Below are positions 9,700 through 18,747 of a DNA stretch of 64,000 bases, piece by piece. The notes under the pieces are model-generated. The model searched no databases, had not been told where the DNA came from, and saw only the letters and a list, made by a program, of their open reading frames with translations. A program made the position numbers and the translations under genes. This stretch comes from Microvirga sp. 17 mud 1-3 (GTDB taxonomy: Bacteria; Pseudomonadota; Alphaproteobacteria; Rhizobiales; Beijerinckiaceae): positions 2,046,001-2,110,000 of the forward strand of contig NZ_CP029481.1 in assembly GCF_003151255.1 (NCBI RefSeq), given 5' to 3'. How positions within the stretch are numbered: position 1 is the stretch's first letter; each line of letters opens with the position of its first letter.

Positions 9700-10875
9700 A
9701 TGAGCACACCAACGAGCCAGGAGACCCTGTACCTTCAACTCGTGAATGAGACGCGCGCGAAGGCGGGGGTCAATGCTCTCACGTTCGATGGCGAGCTTCT
9801 CGGCTCTTCCGACGCCCACAGCGCCTGGATGGACCAGACCGACATCTTCTCCCATACAGGCGTGGATGGATCGAACGCGGGCGACCGCATGACCGCAGCC
9901 GGCTACGGCTGGGAGGGCTGGGGTGAGAATATCGCCTACGCCAGCGGCCCGCTCGATGAGACCACGGTTCGGAAGCTGCACGACATGCTCGTGAACTCCC
10001 CGGGCCACTACGCCAATATTGTCAACGGCTCGTTCGAGGAGATCGGGATCGGCCTGAAGGCAGGCACGATCAATGGCGAGAATGTCGTGTTCGTCACCCA
10101 GAATTTCGGCATCCCGAATGCCACGGAGCGGGCTGAGGCGAACGACATAACCACTTCCACCTCCGGCAGAACCATCTCCGGCACCAGTGGGAATGACAGG
10201 CTCAACGGCACTGACGGCGACGACACGCTCTATGGATATGCGGGATACGACGTGCTTGACGGCAAGGCGGGAGCAGATGCCATGTATGGTGGCCCGGGCA
10301 CCGACGTCTATTATGTCGATAACCCGGGCGACAGAGCGTACGAAGTGGCTGGGGAAGGCGAGGACACGGTTTATAGCACCATTTCCTATTCCCTGGTCGG
10401 GAGCGTGGTGGAGAACCTCACTTTGTTAGGGGCCGAGAGCATCAACGCCACCGGCAACTCCCTTCACAACTGGCTGACCGGGAACTCAGCCGGCAACACT
10501 TTGGATGGTGGCGCACTAAACGACACTCTGAACGGCAAGGGCGGCGCAGACGTGCTGATCGGTGGTGCCGGCAACGACAGGTTCGTGTTCGACGACGCGA
10601 GGGACGCCCGCGGCGATACGATCGTGGACTTCGAGCATGGGGCCGACAGGATCATGCTCATACCCATCGACGCCAATGCTCTCGTCGAAGGGGATCAGGC
10701 GTTCACCTTCATCGGCACCGAGCGCTTCCATCAGGTTGCGGGCGAGCTGCATGTCTATCATCTGGCAGACCGTAACACCTACATTTCAGGCGACACCAAC
10801 GGCGACGGGCACCCTGATTTCGCCATCAAGGTGCTCGGCTGGCACACATTCACCCAGGACGACTTCGTGCTCTGA
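9700..10875 (+). CDS. CAP-domain protein with RTX calcium-binding repeats
   Basis: A 391-residue protein with two parts. Residues about 8-138 form a CAP/SCP domain: the histidines in SDAHSAW and FSHTG, the acidic GWGENIAYA block, and NSPGHYANI are the conserved cavity positions. Residues about 160-300 carry RTX nonapeptides of the form GGxGxDxxx, such as NGTDGDDTLYG and IGGAGNDRF. The C-terminus ends in a hydrophobic DDFVL-like tail. There is no N-terminal signal peptide, so export by a type I secretion system is the likely route, with folding on calcium outside the cell. No secretion genes lie nearby. The ATG at 9700 is preferred over an upstream frame extension to 9616. Confidence 0.9.
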   Translation: MSTPTSQETLYLQLVNETRAKAGVNALTFDGELLGSSDAHSAWMDQTDIFSHTGVDGSNAGDRMTAAGYGWEGWGENIAYASGPLDETTVRKLHDMLVNSPGHYANIVNGSFEEIGIGLKAGTINGENVVFVTQNFGIPNATERAEANDITTSTSGRTISGTSGNDRLNGTDGDDTLYGYAGYDVLDGKAGADAMYGGPGTDVYYVDNPGDRAYEVAGEGEDTVYSTISYSLVGSVVENLTLLGAESINATGNSLHNWLTGNSAGNTLDGGALNDTLNGKGGADVLIGGAGNDRFVFDDARDARGDTIVDFEHGADRIMLIPIDANALVEGDQAFTFIGTERFHQVAGELHVYHLADRNTYISGDTNGDGHPDFAIKVLGWHTFTQDDFVL

Positions 10876-10959
10876 GGCCGGTGAGGGACCGAAGTGGCCG
10901 GGCAATCTCATGGTCGCCGCATGCGACCTTTGTCTAGCATTCTGTCCAATGAGCCTCTA

Positions 10960-11301
10960 TACCGACGATGTCAGGCTCGCCTGACTATGATCGTAGAGGC
11001 AGAGTGGAATAGGCGTTTAGGACGCGGGTTCGATTCCCGCCGCCTCCACCATAAGCACATTGGCAGTCCAGGTCCTGCAGACGGGTTTGGGTGACTCGCT
11101 CCTCGTGGGCGGATTATTGTCTCGGTGTGTTTCTGATGGGGGCGATATGGGTTCGACTGGGCGCGATAAAGACTAGGCTGCGATTAGGCTGAGCTACGGC
11201 CTCAATAGTGCAAATTCACAAATGCCAACGACAACGTTGACATGGGTGCGGTGCGCCTCGCGGCGTAACCATCCGGGGCTCGGGACAGCCTAGCAACAGA
11301 A
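10960..11301 (+). ncRNA. ssrA: Two-piece (circularly permuted) tmRNA
   Basis: The acceptor half comes first: a T arm GCGGG-TTCGATT-CCCGC (11024-11040), then CGCCTCC, A and an encoded CCA ending at 11051. The 5' half of a normal tmRNA comes second, from GGGGGCG at 11138. The two 7-base segments pair as an acceptor stem with G3-U70, the alanine identity wobble. The tag reading frame starts at 11224. This order, with an intervening segment at about 11052-11137 that is removed, is the alphaproteobacterial permuted form. tmRNA with SmpB rescues stalled ribosomes and tags the nascent chain for proteolysis. The left boundary and the processed 3' end of the coding piece are estimates. Confidence 0.93.
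11224..11268 (+). other. tmRNA proteolysis tag reading frame
   Basis: The resume codon GCC at 11224 opens a frame reading ANDNVDMGAVRLAA followed by TAA. The N-terminal ANDN and the hydrophobic LAA end are hallmarks of alphaproteobacterial tags and of ClpXP/ClpAP degrons. The middle of the tag (VDMGAVR) is lineage-specific. Confidence 0.9.
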
Positions 11302-11330
11302 ACGGCACCTTCGGGTGCCGTTCCCATTTC
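11302..11330 (+). terminator. Terminator of the tmRNA gene
   Basis: An 8-bp perfect stem ACGGCACC/GGTGCCGT is closed by a TTCG tetraloop (11302-11321) and followed by TTCCCATTTC. It lies 33 bases past the tag stop codon. Confidence 0.75.
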
Positions 11331-11386
11331 AGGCCTTTGGGCTCCTCAGCGACCGCTGACCCGCAAAACAGAGAGACAAAGAACAC

Positions 11387-12127
11387 ATGTCGGTTATTCA
11401 AGTGGACGGCTATATCCGGGTTCCCAAAGGGACGGTGGTTTATCCCAAAGGCGATGGCGTCGAGGCTCCGTCCGCGCGCGATCAGGTCGTGAGAGTGACG
11501 AACATCTTCGACGTGGACGTGAAGAGCGACAATTTCTACCTGCTCCTGCCCGACGACATGCGTCTGCGCTATTTCGAAGCCAGTGGCAGTAAACGTCCCA
11601 TTGATCAGGATATTCTGGCGTTCACGGATCGCCTGACCCAGGGCGATTACCGCGCGGTGGAATGGTCGAGCAAATGGACGCTGATTGCCAATGTGCAGCC
11701 CGCTGAAGCCCCTGCGAACGCGAAAGCTGCCCGGAAGACGGCGAAGGCGGAAAAGAAGCCGGTCACCAAGCAGGAGCGGATGGTGATCGGTTCAATGTGG
11801 CAATTCGTTCAGGATGCGGAGCTTCGCTACAGGGTGCGCAACCCCGCTTATGCGGCCATGCGCGACGACATCGACAGAAGCCTTGGTCACTTGTCTCCGA
11901 GTGTTCGAAGGCAAGCTGTCGACGCAAAGCTGAATGAGCTTGGTGTTGCGGATTATCTGGATGAATCCTGGGGTCATGTGAAGGCTGGCGAGACCTTCAC
12001 GGTTCGTGGCAAGCTGACCTCAGGCTTTGGAGGCGAGCAGGACGTGCCGATGCTGTTCCGGGGCGAGAAGTTCACGCTGCCCTATACGAGCCTCGAGCCA
12101 TACGTTGAGCCGGTGAGCGAGCAATAG
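11387..12127 (+). CDS. Unrecognised 246-residue protein next to tmRNA
   Basis: I do not recognise this family. The protein looks soluble, with no signal peptide or membrane segment. It appears to have an N-terminal beta-rich part (residues 1-110), an alanine- and lysine-rich linker (about 112-142, with the low-complexity run AKAARKTAKAEKK), and a C-terminal part with RYRVRNPAYAAMRDDIDRSL followed by beta-like sequence. The ATG at 11387 has GAGAGACAAAGAA upstream. Codon use is slightly less GC-biased than in neighbouring core genes. Its position directly behind ssrA, a frequent integration site, makes a mobile or accessory origin possible, but I see no integrase or attachment repeat. Confidence 0.75.
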   Translation: MSVIQVDGYIRVPKGTVVYPKGDGVEAPSARDQVVRVTNIFDVDVKSDNFYLLLPDDMRLRYFEASGSKRPIDQDILAFTDRLTQGDYRAVEWSSKWTLIANVQPAEAPANAKAARKTAKAEKKPVTKQERMVIGSMWQFVQDAELRYRVRNPAYAAMRDDIDRSLGHLSPSVRRQAVDAKLNELGVADYLDESWGHVKAGETFTVRGKLTSGFGGEQDVPMLFRGEKFTLPYTSLEPYVEPVSEQ

Positions 12128-12151
12128 GAAACCGAGCAGGTCTGCTTGATG

Positions 12152-12173
12152 CCGGTCGTCAGGGGACGACCGG
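12152..12173. terminator. Hairpin between convergent genes
   Basis: A 9-bp perfect stem CCGGTCGTC/GACGACCGG with an AGGG loop lies between the stop of the 246-aa gene and the stop of the convergent acyltransferase gene. No T run follows on either strand, so terminator function is tentative. Confidence 0.4.
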
Positions 12174-12207
12174 ATCGAGCGCCGTTAACGGATCATCGAA
12201 CTGGGCC

Positions 12208-12927
12208 TCAAGCCGCTTGCGGCCACGATTGAGATCTCTCCGCCTCGAGAAGCTGTTCCGCCGTGCGGGTGAACTGGCTGCCGGAAAGGCCCGGCGGGAT
12301 AGGCGCGAGATAGGTCACCGCGACGGTTCCGCCGCGCTTGAAGCGCTGCCCCGGCCCCCAGAAGTGCCCCGAATTGAGGGCGACCGGGAGAACTGGGCGG
12401 TCCAGTTTTGCGTAGAGCAGTTCTACCCCTCGCTTGAACGCGATGGGCTCGGAAACCGATTTCCTGGTTCCCTCGGGAAAGATCAGGACTGAGCGGCCCT
12501 GGGCAATGGCCGCGCGGCTTTCGTCGACCATTTTCCTGACCGCTTTCGGGCCGCTCTCCCGGTCGATCAGGATCATCGGAGACTTGCGCAGGAACCACGA
12601 GAAGACCGGGATCGTCAGCAGTTCCTGCTTTGCGACGATAGCGACGTCCGGGAAGAGGATCAGGAAAGCCAGGGTTTCCCAGGTCGACTGGTGATTCGCA
12701 ACGATCAGGCAGGGCTCGCCCGGAATGTTGTGCCGGCCGCGTTCGGCATAGGTGAGACCCACCAGCCAGTTCAAGCCGATAAGAACCCCTCGAGCCCAAA
12801 GGCGCGACATCACCCGCACCCCGCGCTCGGGCGACCCGCAGAGCCATAGGATAGCCAAGGCAGGCGTGAAGAGCCCGGTCCAGACAGCTAACGAGATGTC
12901 GAACAATTTTGAGCGAAGGCGCTGCAT
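12208..12927 (-). CDS. 1-acyl-sn-glycerol-3-phosphate acyltransferase (PlsC-like)
   Basis: A 239-residue membrane-associated acyltransferase of the PlsC/LPLAT family, which adds the second acyl chain to lysophosphatidic acid. The catalytic motif is VANHQSTWETL (HX4E instead of the usual HX4D). The second family motif FPEGTRKS and the FKRGVELL block follow. Hydrophobic segments near the N-terminus (about residues 10-30) anchor it to the inner membrane. The ATG at 12927 is preferred; the longer frame to a TTG at 12993 abuts the rpsU terminator. HXXXXE variants exist among LPLAT relatives, so the exact acceptor lipid is uncertain. Confidence 0.88.
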   Translation of the reverse strand: MQRLRSKLFDISLAVWTGLFTPALAILWLCGSPERGVRVMSRLWARGVLIGLNWLVGLTYAERGRHNIPGEPCLIVANHQSTWETLAFLILFPDVAIVAKQELLTIPVFSWFLRKSPMILIDRESGPKAVRKMVDESRAAIAQGRSVLIFPEGTRKSVSEPIAFKRGVELLYAKLDRPVLPVALNSGHFWGPGQRFKRGGTVAVTYLAPIPPGLSGSQFTRTAEQLLEAERSQSWPQAA

Positions 12928-12993
12928 GGGTCTTGGTGTGTTCGTTAGAGCCACGCGTGATTTTGGTGCTGGCTCGAGCTGAAAGGGGGGCAA

Positions 12994-13018
12994 AGCGGCG
13001 CAATAAAGATGCGCCGCT
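12994..13018 (-). terminator. Terminator of rpsU
   Basis: A 9-bp perfect stem AGCGGCGCA/TGCGCCGCT with a 7-base loop begins about 44 bases past the rpsU stop. On the minus strand it is followed by a short TTTG run. Confidence 0.65.
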
Positions 13019-13061
13019 GAAAACCCGGTAATGGTGCTCGGACTTTGCCGAACCCGTTCCG

Positions 13062-13364
13062 TTAGGCTTTCACCGCTGGTGTTTCGGTCCGCGGGCTGGC
13101 GCTTGGAGCCGTTCCGGGCCGACGCGGTCCTGCGAAACGAGGCTTGGGCTTGGGCGCTGCAATCAATCCTTCCCGGATAGCCTGCTTGCGAGCCGCCTTA
13201 CGGTTGCGCCGGATCGCTTCCGCCTTTTCGCGAGTCTTGCGCTCGGAAGGCTTCTCGTAGGCTTTGCGTGCCTTCATCTCGCGGAAGATACCTTCGCGCT
13301 GCATCTTCTTTTTCAGGACCCTCAGAGCCTGATCGACATTGTTGTCACGTACGAGAACCTGCAT
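13062..13364 (-). CDS. rpsU: 30S ribosomal protein S21
   Basis: S21 joins the 30S subunit near the anti-Shine-Dalgarno region. The N-terminal [20 protein letters not shown] is the family signature, followed by the basic [19 protein letters not shown] helix. At 100 residues it is longer than the roughly 70 residues of E. coli S21; the extra C-terminal part (from about residue 72) is a low-complexity proline-, alanine- and arginine-rich tail. Such extended S21 proteins are common in Hyphomicrobiales. It lies at the downstream end of a minus-strand run that begins with cspA, an association common in this group. Confidence 0.95.
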   Translation of the reverse strand: MQVLVRDNNVDQALRVLKKKMQREGIFREMKARKAYEKPSERKTREKAEAIRRNRKAARKQAIREGLIAAPKPKPRFAGPRRPGTAPSASPRTETPAVKA

Positions 13365-13450
13365 AGAATCTCCTCACTAAACGATGGGTTTGACACTGCC
13401 GCCGTATCTCTTCGGCGGATGACGTCGACTCAATTCCGGAGCCGAGAGAG

Positions 13451-13645
13451 CTACATGCTCCGAATGTCGCTCTCTCGGACGGCTCTTTCGATCGTGCCTG
13501 ACTTGATCCGGTATGAAAGCTCGCCCGTCTCATCGGCCGGCATCAGCCGCACAACTTCGTAGACGCCGCCGGCGCTTGTCTTGGTATCGGAAAAGCCGGG
13601 CTGCCTCAGTCGAACCATCTGCCGTACTTTGAACTTGTGGGACAT
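13451..13645 (-). CDS. Small conserved protein (64 aa), function unknown
   Basis: A 64-residue basic protein beginning MSHKFKVRQMVRLRQPGF and continuing with a beta-strand-rich pattern (VYEVVRLMPADE, LSYRIKS). It resembles small conserved proteins of Hyphomicrobiales that begin with a similar KFKVGQ-V-type strand and look like a compact SH3-like barrel. No function is known to me. It is preceded by an AAGGAGATTG ribosome-binding site on the minus strand and sits between the DUF6481 gene and rpsU. Confidence 0.8.
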   Translation of the reverse strand: MSHKFKVRQMVRLRQPGFSDTKTSAGGVYEVVRLMPADETGELSYRIKSGTIERAVRESDIRSM

Positions 13646-13713
13646 TTGTCAATCTCCTTGGTGCTGAATGAATGGATGGGAATGCCCCCATCAATCAGGC
13701 CGGGCAGGAATTA

Positions 13714-14061
13714 CTACTTTCGCGCCTTGCGAGCCGCGTACCGGGCATCGCGGGCAGCCTTGCGCTCGGCCTCTAACCTGGCTTCGTTCGCGACCTTATC
13801 GGCGGCTGCGCGCTGCTCCTGCTCCGCTTGCTCCGCCGCGCGTGTCTCACGCTCTGCCGCAATGCGAGCGTCCTCGGCGAGACGTTGGGCTTGCCGTTCC
13901 GCATTGCGTGCTTCCCGCTCTGCGCTTATGGCCGCCCGGGCAGCTCGCCTCTCGGCAACCGCGGGGTCGTCTGGTCCAGGTCGCTGGCGGAATTTGGCGG
14001 CCATCGCCTGTTTCGCATCTCTGGCGGCGCTCAGCCGCTCAGAAAAGTCTTTCTGCTTCAT
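13714..14061 (-). CDS. DUF6481-like coiled-coil protein
   Basis: A 115-residue, highly charged protein rich in alanine, arginine and glutamate. After the conserved start MKQKDFSERLSAARDAKQAM it becomes one long predicted coiled coil (about residues 40-115). The opening matches the DUF6481 family of small alphaproteobacterial proteins with unknown role. An in-frame ATG at 14091 would add ten residues; the start at 14061 is preferred because family members begin there. No membrane segment is visible. It lies between two other small minus-strand genes. Confidence 0.8.
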   Translation of the reverse strand: MKQKDFSERLSAARDAKQAMAAKFRQRPGPDDPAVAERRAARAAISAEREARNAERQAQRLAEDARIAAERETRAAEQAEQEQRAAADKVANEARLEAERKAARDARYAARKARK

Positions 14062-14106
14062 TCCACTCGTTGATCTCATGCAAATGTCCAAACAGGCCTA
14101 TGCCAA

Positions 14107-14307
14107 CTAACGGACACGCCTGATGCTGGTGATGGTGCCTTCCGGCAGCGTGCCTTGCTCTTGCTGAGCTCGGGCAATGGGGCCGACAGCCCAGGCGTCG
14201 AGTGCCTTCGAAGCATCGTCGACCCACAGATAGGCGGTGCGGCCATCGTCGTAGCTGACCATGAACATGACCGATTTCGCAGGGTTGGCTTTTCGGAATG
14301 TATTCAT
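14107..14307 (-). CDS. Small conserved protein (66 aa), function unknown
   Basis: A 66-residue soluble protein (MNTFRKANPAKS, then MFMVSYDDGRTAYLWVDDA, ending TITSIRRVR). The start has a strong GAGGAAGAG ribosome-binding site immediately upstream. The frame is open further upstream, but that part crosses the cspA terminator and cspA itself and is not coding. I do not know its function. Its codon use is consistent with a real gene, and it follows cspA on the same strand. Confidence 0.75.
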   Translation of the reverse strand: MNTFRKANPAKSVMFMVSYDDGRTAYLWVDDASKALDAWAVGPIARAQQEQGTLPEGTITSIRRVR

Positions 14308-14352
14308 CTCTTCCTCATGCGTGACTGTCGAAATGACCGGCTTTTTAAAGAA

Positions 14353-14379
14353 AAAGCCGCTCCACCTCGGAGCGGCTTT
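14353..14379 (-). terminator. Terminator of cspA
   Basis: An 11-bp perfect stem AAAGCCGCTCC/GGAGCGGCTTT with a 5-base loop is followed on the minus strand by TTCTTT. It begins 35 bases past the cspA stop. It also lies just upstream of the next small gene, which may therefore have its own promoter. Confidence 0.88.
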
Positions 14380-14413
14380 CCATCGAGCGCAGCTTGTGTG
14401 CGCTCTATCGTCC

Positions 14414-14623
14414 TCAAGCGGCCTGAATGTTGTTGACGGCGATCTTGCCGGAGCGGCGATCCTCAGCCGTGTCGAAGGAGACCTTCTGACCTTCGCGCAG
14501 TCCGCGGATGCCAGCGCGCTCCAGAGCCGTGGCGTGGACGAACACGTCCTTGTCGCCATTGTCAGGCTGAATGAAGCCGAAGCCCTTCTGGTCGTTGTAG
14601 AATTTTACGGTGCCCGTATTCAT
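14414..14623 (-). CDS. cspA: Cold-shock protein CspA family
   Basis: A 69-residue single cold-shock domain, an RNA/ssDNA chaperone with an OB fold. Both nucleic-acid binding motifs are present: KGFGFIQ (RNP1, residues 17-23) and DVFVHATAL (RNP2, about residues 30-38). The ATG at 14623 gives the standard N-terminus MNTGTVKFYNDQ. An upstream frame extension to 14815 is unlikely because it is leader sequence. A long untranslated leader with hairpins is typical of cold-regulated csp genes and appears to be present here. Confidence 0.96.
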   Translation of the reverse strand: MNTGTVKFYNDQKGFGFIQPDNGDKDVFVHATALERAGIRGLREGQKVSFDTAEDRRSGKIAVNNIQAA

Positions 14624-15160
14624 GATGATATCCTTGGTTTGTATCAGTGCACGTGAGCCCGAGGGCACGCGACAGCATGCCCTCAGCTCGGGTTCGTCGA
14701 TGTTTGGGAAGGCTGTCTGAACGTGCGCCTGGCATGCCAAGGCGTAACGGCCCGATTGTCCGGCCAAATGTCGATAAACGATATCTAGTGCGTCAATCAG
14801 GCAAATACAAGGCATGGACGCGCAGTAATTTCTCAGACGGCTCTAAAAAGCCAAATCGAGTGGGAAGTCGAATGTCAGCCACCAAGATTTATCGGGCGAC
14901 TATTTTCTCTGAGTTTTCATCTATTCGGCTTCTACTATCTTGTATCAATTGAGAAGGTGGTCCATATGGCATCAATCAAACCGACATGTTCGGCCTGCTC
15001 TCTGAAGCTCAAGATTGAGCGCCGAGCCCGCTTTCCGCATTTTTGAAGTTTGGTCGCTGCGTGGAACGACACGGCGGTTCCGTCGTTTCGCACTGCGTTC
15101 AGCCCCATCAACAATGAACGATATCGGCTCGGCTCAAGGCCGGAGCCACTCAAGGACATT
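14624..15160. promoter_or_regulatory. cspA leader and promoter region; otherwise no gene
   Basis: The first 100 bases upstream of cspA contain a hairpin GAGGGCA/TGCCCTC (14661-14684) with an overlapping alternative pairing CCCGAG/CTCGGG, as expected of a structured csp leader. The stretch from about 14850 to 14960 is AT-rich and probably carries the promoter. From 14960 to 15160 I see no supported gene. Confidence 0.45.
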
Positions 15161-15313
15161 ATGAAGATTATCCCCCAGACGAAGCTCGTTAAGGCAGCAT
15201 TCCAGCCCTCAACCACAACGCCCCCACGCAAGTCCAGCCCGACATGGCAGCCACACCAAAGCGGTCTCACGCGCGAGGAAATCCGGGCGATTGTCCTCGA
15301 GCAGATCGGGTAA
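15161..15313 (+). CDS. Small hypothetical protein (50 aa)
   Basis: A 50-residue basic peptide that begins MKIIPQTKLVKAAF and ends SGLTREEIRAIVLEQIG. A C-terminus of the form GLTREEIRxIVLExIG recurs in small uncharacterised proteins of this bacterial group, which is the main reason to call it a gene. CAAGGAC upstream of the ATG at 15161 is a plausible ribosome-binding site. The frame could start earlier (15050), but that part has no supporting feature. Function unknown. Confidence 0.55.
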   Translation: MKIIPQTKLVKAAFQPSTTTPPRKSSPTWQPHQSGLTREEIRAIVLEQIG

Positions 15314-15504
15314 GATCGCCTAGGTCAGGAAGTCTGATGTTTCAGGGCATTCCTACCATTGCACGCGTCTCCGGGCCTTTCATAGCCACCAGCAGCTTGT
15401 TGGGTTCTTCCTGGAGATCCAGTTTTCGGCATATTCCGGACGTTGCCACGCTTTGAGTATATGCCGGTAGGCCAGCTCATCAGTACTTCCGCAGAGCGCG
15501 TGCT

Positions 15505-18500
15505 TCAGCGGAAATCGCGAGTTGAAATCCGAAGCCGCGGCATTTTAGGGTTCGAGATGCCCACCTGAGCCTCTGCGAGGTCTTTCCGGCTCTCCCGCGA
15601 CGCCTCCTTCGCTCCATGGCGTGCCTCACCTCCATGGGGGGCGGGCAGGGGAGCGTCACGATTAGCAACGCTGCGCAGCAGATCCGACAGGTCGAGGAAG
15701 TGCTCGGCAATAAGATGCGTAACCTCGCCTTCGCGCTGAAGCTTCCCCCGGCAGCCGATGAGTCCGGTCGAGAGGATCAGCCGCCGCTGCTTCTCGAACA
15801 GGGCCGGCCAGATCACGATGTTGGCGACCTCCGTCTCATCCTCGATCGTCATGAACGTCACGCCCTTGGCCGAGCCCGGCTTCTGACGCACCAGAACCAG
15901 TCCCGCCACCGTCGCCCACTGACCATCTCGGACATGCCTGAGGTTGGCGCAGGGGATGATGCGGCGCTGTGCAAGGTCCTGACGCAGGAACGCGAGCGGA
16001 TGTTGACGCAGGGTCAACCCTTGCGAGCGATAATCCTCCACGACTTCCCGTCCTTCCGTCATGGGCGCGAGGGCGACAGCAGGCTCGATCGTCTCTGACC
16101 GGATTCGATCATCGCGCTCGTCCGCTGCCGCGAAAAGCGGCATGACCTCATCCGATAGACCCCGGATTGTCCAAAGCGCATCGCGACGGTTTATGCCAAG
16201 GGAGCCATAAGCATCGGCATCGGCCAGGCGCTCGAGGGCCGACACGGGAATGCCCGCCCGTCTCCATAGGTCCTCAATAGACGCGAAAGGCTGCTCCGCG
16301 CGGGCGCATGGGATCTGGCCGCCATCCGCATTGGCGAGGCCGAGCACCATCCGGAAGCCGAGGCGGACCGCAAACCGGCACGGATCACCGGTCGCCTCCA
16401 GGGTGCAGTCCCAGCGCGAGTGGTTGATGTCCACCGGCCTAACCTCGATGTCGTGGTTGCGGGCGTCCCGCACGATCTGGGCCGGGGCATAGAAGCCCAT
16501 CGGCTGTGCATTGAGGAGCGCACAGCAGAACACGTCCGGGTGATGGCGCTTCATCCAGGAGGACGCATAGGCGATCTTGGCGAAGGATGCGGCATGACTC
16601 TCCGGAAAACCGTAAGAGCCGAAGCCTTCGAGCTGTTTGAAGGTGCGCTCGGCGAAGTCCCGATCATAGCCGCGGCTCGTCATCCCCTCGATCAGCTTGT
16701 CCCGAAATTTTGAGACGCCAGCGGTCATTTTGAAGGTCGCCATGGCGCGTCTGAGTTGATCGGCCTCGGACGGGGTGAAGCCGGCACATTCGATGGCCAC
16801 TCGCATGGCCTGTTCCTGGAACAGGGGTACGCCAAGGGTCTTCTCCAGCACCCGCCGGAGTTCCGGTTTGGGATATTTAGGCTCCTCGCGTCCCTCGCGG
16901 CGGCGTAAGTAGGGATGGACCATGTCTCCCTGGATCGGGCCAGGCCGAACGATCGCCACCTGGATCACCAGATCGTAGAATTTTTGGGGCCTCAGCCGCG
17001 GCAGCATGGCCATCTGGGCGCGGCTTTCGATCTGGAAGACGCCGACCGTATCCGCTTTTTGAATCATCTCGTAGGTCGGCTTGTCGTCGAGCGGGATCGT
17101 GGCGATCTCCCGATCCTCGTTCTTGTGCTCGCGCAGGAGATCGAAGGCGCGGCGCATGCAGCCAAGCATGCCGAGCCCCAACACATCGACCTTCATGAAG
17201 CCGAGGACATCGATGTCGTTCTTGTCCCACTCGATGACCTGCCGGTTCTCCATGGCGGCCGGCTCGATCGGGACCAGGTCGTCGAGGCGCTCCTGCGTGA
17301 GGACGAAGCCCCCCGGATGCTGCGAAAGATGGCGCGGCGTGCCGATGAGCTCGCTCGCCAGCTCCAGCGTCATCCGTAACCGGGGATCTCTGAGGTTGAG
17401 GTTGAGCTCCTGGGCATCCTTCTCTGTCACCCCGTTGGTGCCCCAACCCCAGACGAGGCCGGACAGGCCAGCTGTCATGTCCGCGGGCAGTCCCAGCACC
17501 TTGCCAACCTCACGCAGCGCCCCCTTGGCCCGATAACAGCTCACGACCGCCGTCAGGGCGGCCCGATGCCGGCCGTAGGTGTCGTAGATCCACTGGATTA
17601 CCTCTTCGCGCCGCTCATGCTCGAAATCGACGTCGATGTCCGGTGGCTCGCGGCGCTCCTGGGAGACGAACCGCTCGAACAGCAGGTCGTGCTCAACCGG
17701 ATCGATGGCCGTGATGCGGAGCACGAAGCAGACCGCCGAATTGGCGGCCGAGCCGCGACCCTGGCACAGGATGCCTTGATCTCGGGCGAAACTGACGATG
17801 GCATGGACGGTCAGGAAGTAGGGGGCATAACCCAACCCATCGATCAGGCGCAGCTCCCGCCGGATGGTTTCGGCCACCCTATCTGGAACGCCACCGGGGT
17901 AACGGTCTCTGGCCCCTTTCCAGGCCAGTCGCTCGAGCTTCTCCTGAGCGGTCTCGCCCGGTTCCGTCTCGGACGGATACTGGTAGCGCAGCTCGTCCAG
18001 GGAAAAGCGGCAGCGCTCCACGACCTCCTGAATCCGTCCGACGGCATCCGGATGGCGCTCGAACAGACGCGCCATCTCGGCCGGATCCTTAAGATAGCGG
18101 TCGGCATGCCGCTCTAGGCGATAGCCGGCTTCATCGATGGTGCAACCCTGACGGATGCACGAAACCACATCCTGCAAACGGCGGCGTGAGGGGTGGTGGT
18201 AGAGGACGTCGCCCATGGCGACCGTCGGCACGCGGGCCGCCTGGGCGGCCTGCTCTACATGATAGAGCCGGAGGTGCTCGTTGGGCGCGAAGCGCCGGAT
18301 CAGAGCCATGTAGGCACGGTTACCGAAGGTCGCCTTGAGGCGGACGAGGTTCGCCCGAAGTGCATCGTCGGCCGCATCCCCGAGCAGGATCGCGAGCAAT
18401 CCTTCATTCCAGGCGACCACATCCTCCCAGGCGAGCAGGCATTGGCCCTTGCCGCCGCGCGACTTGCCGAGGCTCAGCAGCCGGCACAGGCGTGAATAGG

Positions 18501-18747
18501 CCGCCCGATCGGTCGGATAGACGAGCAGCGACGTGTTGTCGGCGAGATCGAGCCGGCAGCCCACGACGAGGCGCACACCCGTCTCCTTTGCGGCTTCATG
18601 GGCGCGCACGATGCCCGCGAGCGAGTTGCGGTCGGTGATCCCCAAGGCCGAGATTCCGAGCAATTTGGCCTGTGCAAACAGCTCGGCCGGGCTCGATGCT
18701 CCGCGCAGAAAGCTGAAATGGGTCGTCACCTGGAGTTCGGCATGCAT
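15505..18747 (-). CDS. dnaE2: Error-prone DNA polymerase DnaE2 (ImuC)
   Basis: A 1080-residue C-family polymerase, the catalytic part of the ImuA-ImuB-DnaE2 mutasome that performs damage-induced mutagenesis. The N-terminal PHP domain begins [19 protein letters not shown]. The polymerase core includes the [14 protein letters not shown] segment and the catalytic acidic stretch [19 protein letters not shown]. The end has an OB-fold ([19 protein letters not shown]). The length fits DnaE2 and is shorter than replicative DnaE1. The ATG at 18747 overlaps the imuB stop in a TGATG junction, indicating translational coupling; a longer upstream frame overlaps imuB and is excluded. Confidence 0.95.
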   Translation of the reverse strand: MHAELQVTTHFSFLRGASSPAELFAQAKLLGISALGITDRNSLAGIVRAHEAAKETGVRLVVGCRLDLADNTSLLVYPTDRAAYSRLCRLLSLGKSRGGKGQCLLAWEDVVAWNEGLLAILLGDAADDALRANLVRLKATFGNRAYMALIRRFAPNEHLRLYHVEQAAQAARVPTVAMGDVLYHHPSRRRLQDVVSCIRQGCTIDEAGYRLERHADRYLKDPAEMARLFERHPDAVGRIQEVVERCRFSLDELRYQYPSETEPGETAQEKLERLAWKGARDRYPGGVPDRVAETIRRELRLIDGLGYAPYFLTVHAIVSFARDQGILCQGRGSAANSAVCFVLRITAIDPVEHDLLFERFVSQERREPPDIDVDFEHERREEVIQWIYDTYGRHRAALTAVVSCYRAKGALREVGKVLGLPADMTAGLSGLVWGWGTNGVTEKDAQELNLNLRDPRLRMTLELASELIGTPRHLSQHPGGFVLTQERLDDLVPIEPAAMENRQVIEWDKNDIDVLGFMKVDVLGLGMLGCMRRAFDLLREHKNEDREIATIPLDDKPTYEMIQKADTVGVFQIESRAQMAMLPRLRPQKFYDLVIQVAIVRPGPIQGDMVHPYLRRREGREEPKYPKPELRRVLEKTLGVPLFQEQAMRVAIECAGFTPSEADQLRRAMATFKMTAGVSKFRDKLIEGMTSRGYDRDFAERTFKQLEGFGSYGFPESHAASFAKIAYASSWMKRHHPDVFCCALLNAQPMGFYAPAQIVRDARNHDIEVRPVDINHSRWDCTLEATGDPCRFAVRLGFRMVLGLANADGGQIPCARAEQPFASIEDLWRRAGIPVSALERLADADAYGSLGINRRDALWTIRGLSDEVMPLFAAADERDDRIRSETIEPAVALAPMTEGREVVEDYRSQGLTLRQHPLAFLRQDLAQRRIIPCANLRHVRDGQWATVAGLVLVRQKPGSAKGVTFMTIEDETEVANIVIWPALFEKQRRLILSTGLIGCRGKLQREGEVTHLIAEHFLDLSDLLRSVANRDAPLPAPHGGEARHGAKEASRESRKDLAEAQVGISNPKMPRLRISTRDFR

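Noticed and set aside
10894..11094. 66-codon open frame after the RTX gene
   Set aside because: It runs through the acceptor half of the tmRNA, whose structure explains the sequence better.
11052..15500. Prophage or integrative island at the tmRNA gene
   Set aside because: No integrase, no repeated tmRNA end, and most genes here (rpsU, cspA, plsC-like, small conserved proteins) are ordinary for the group.
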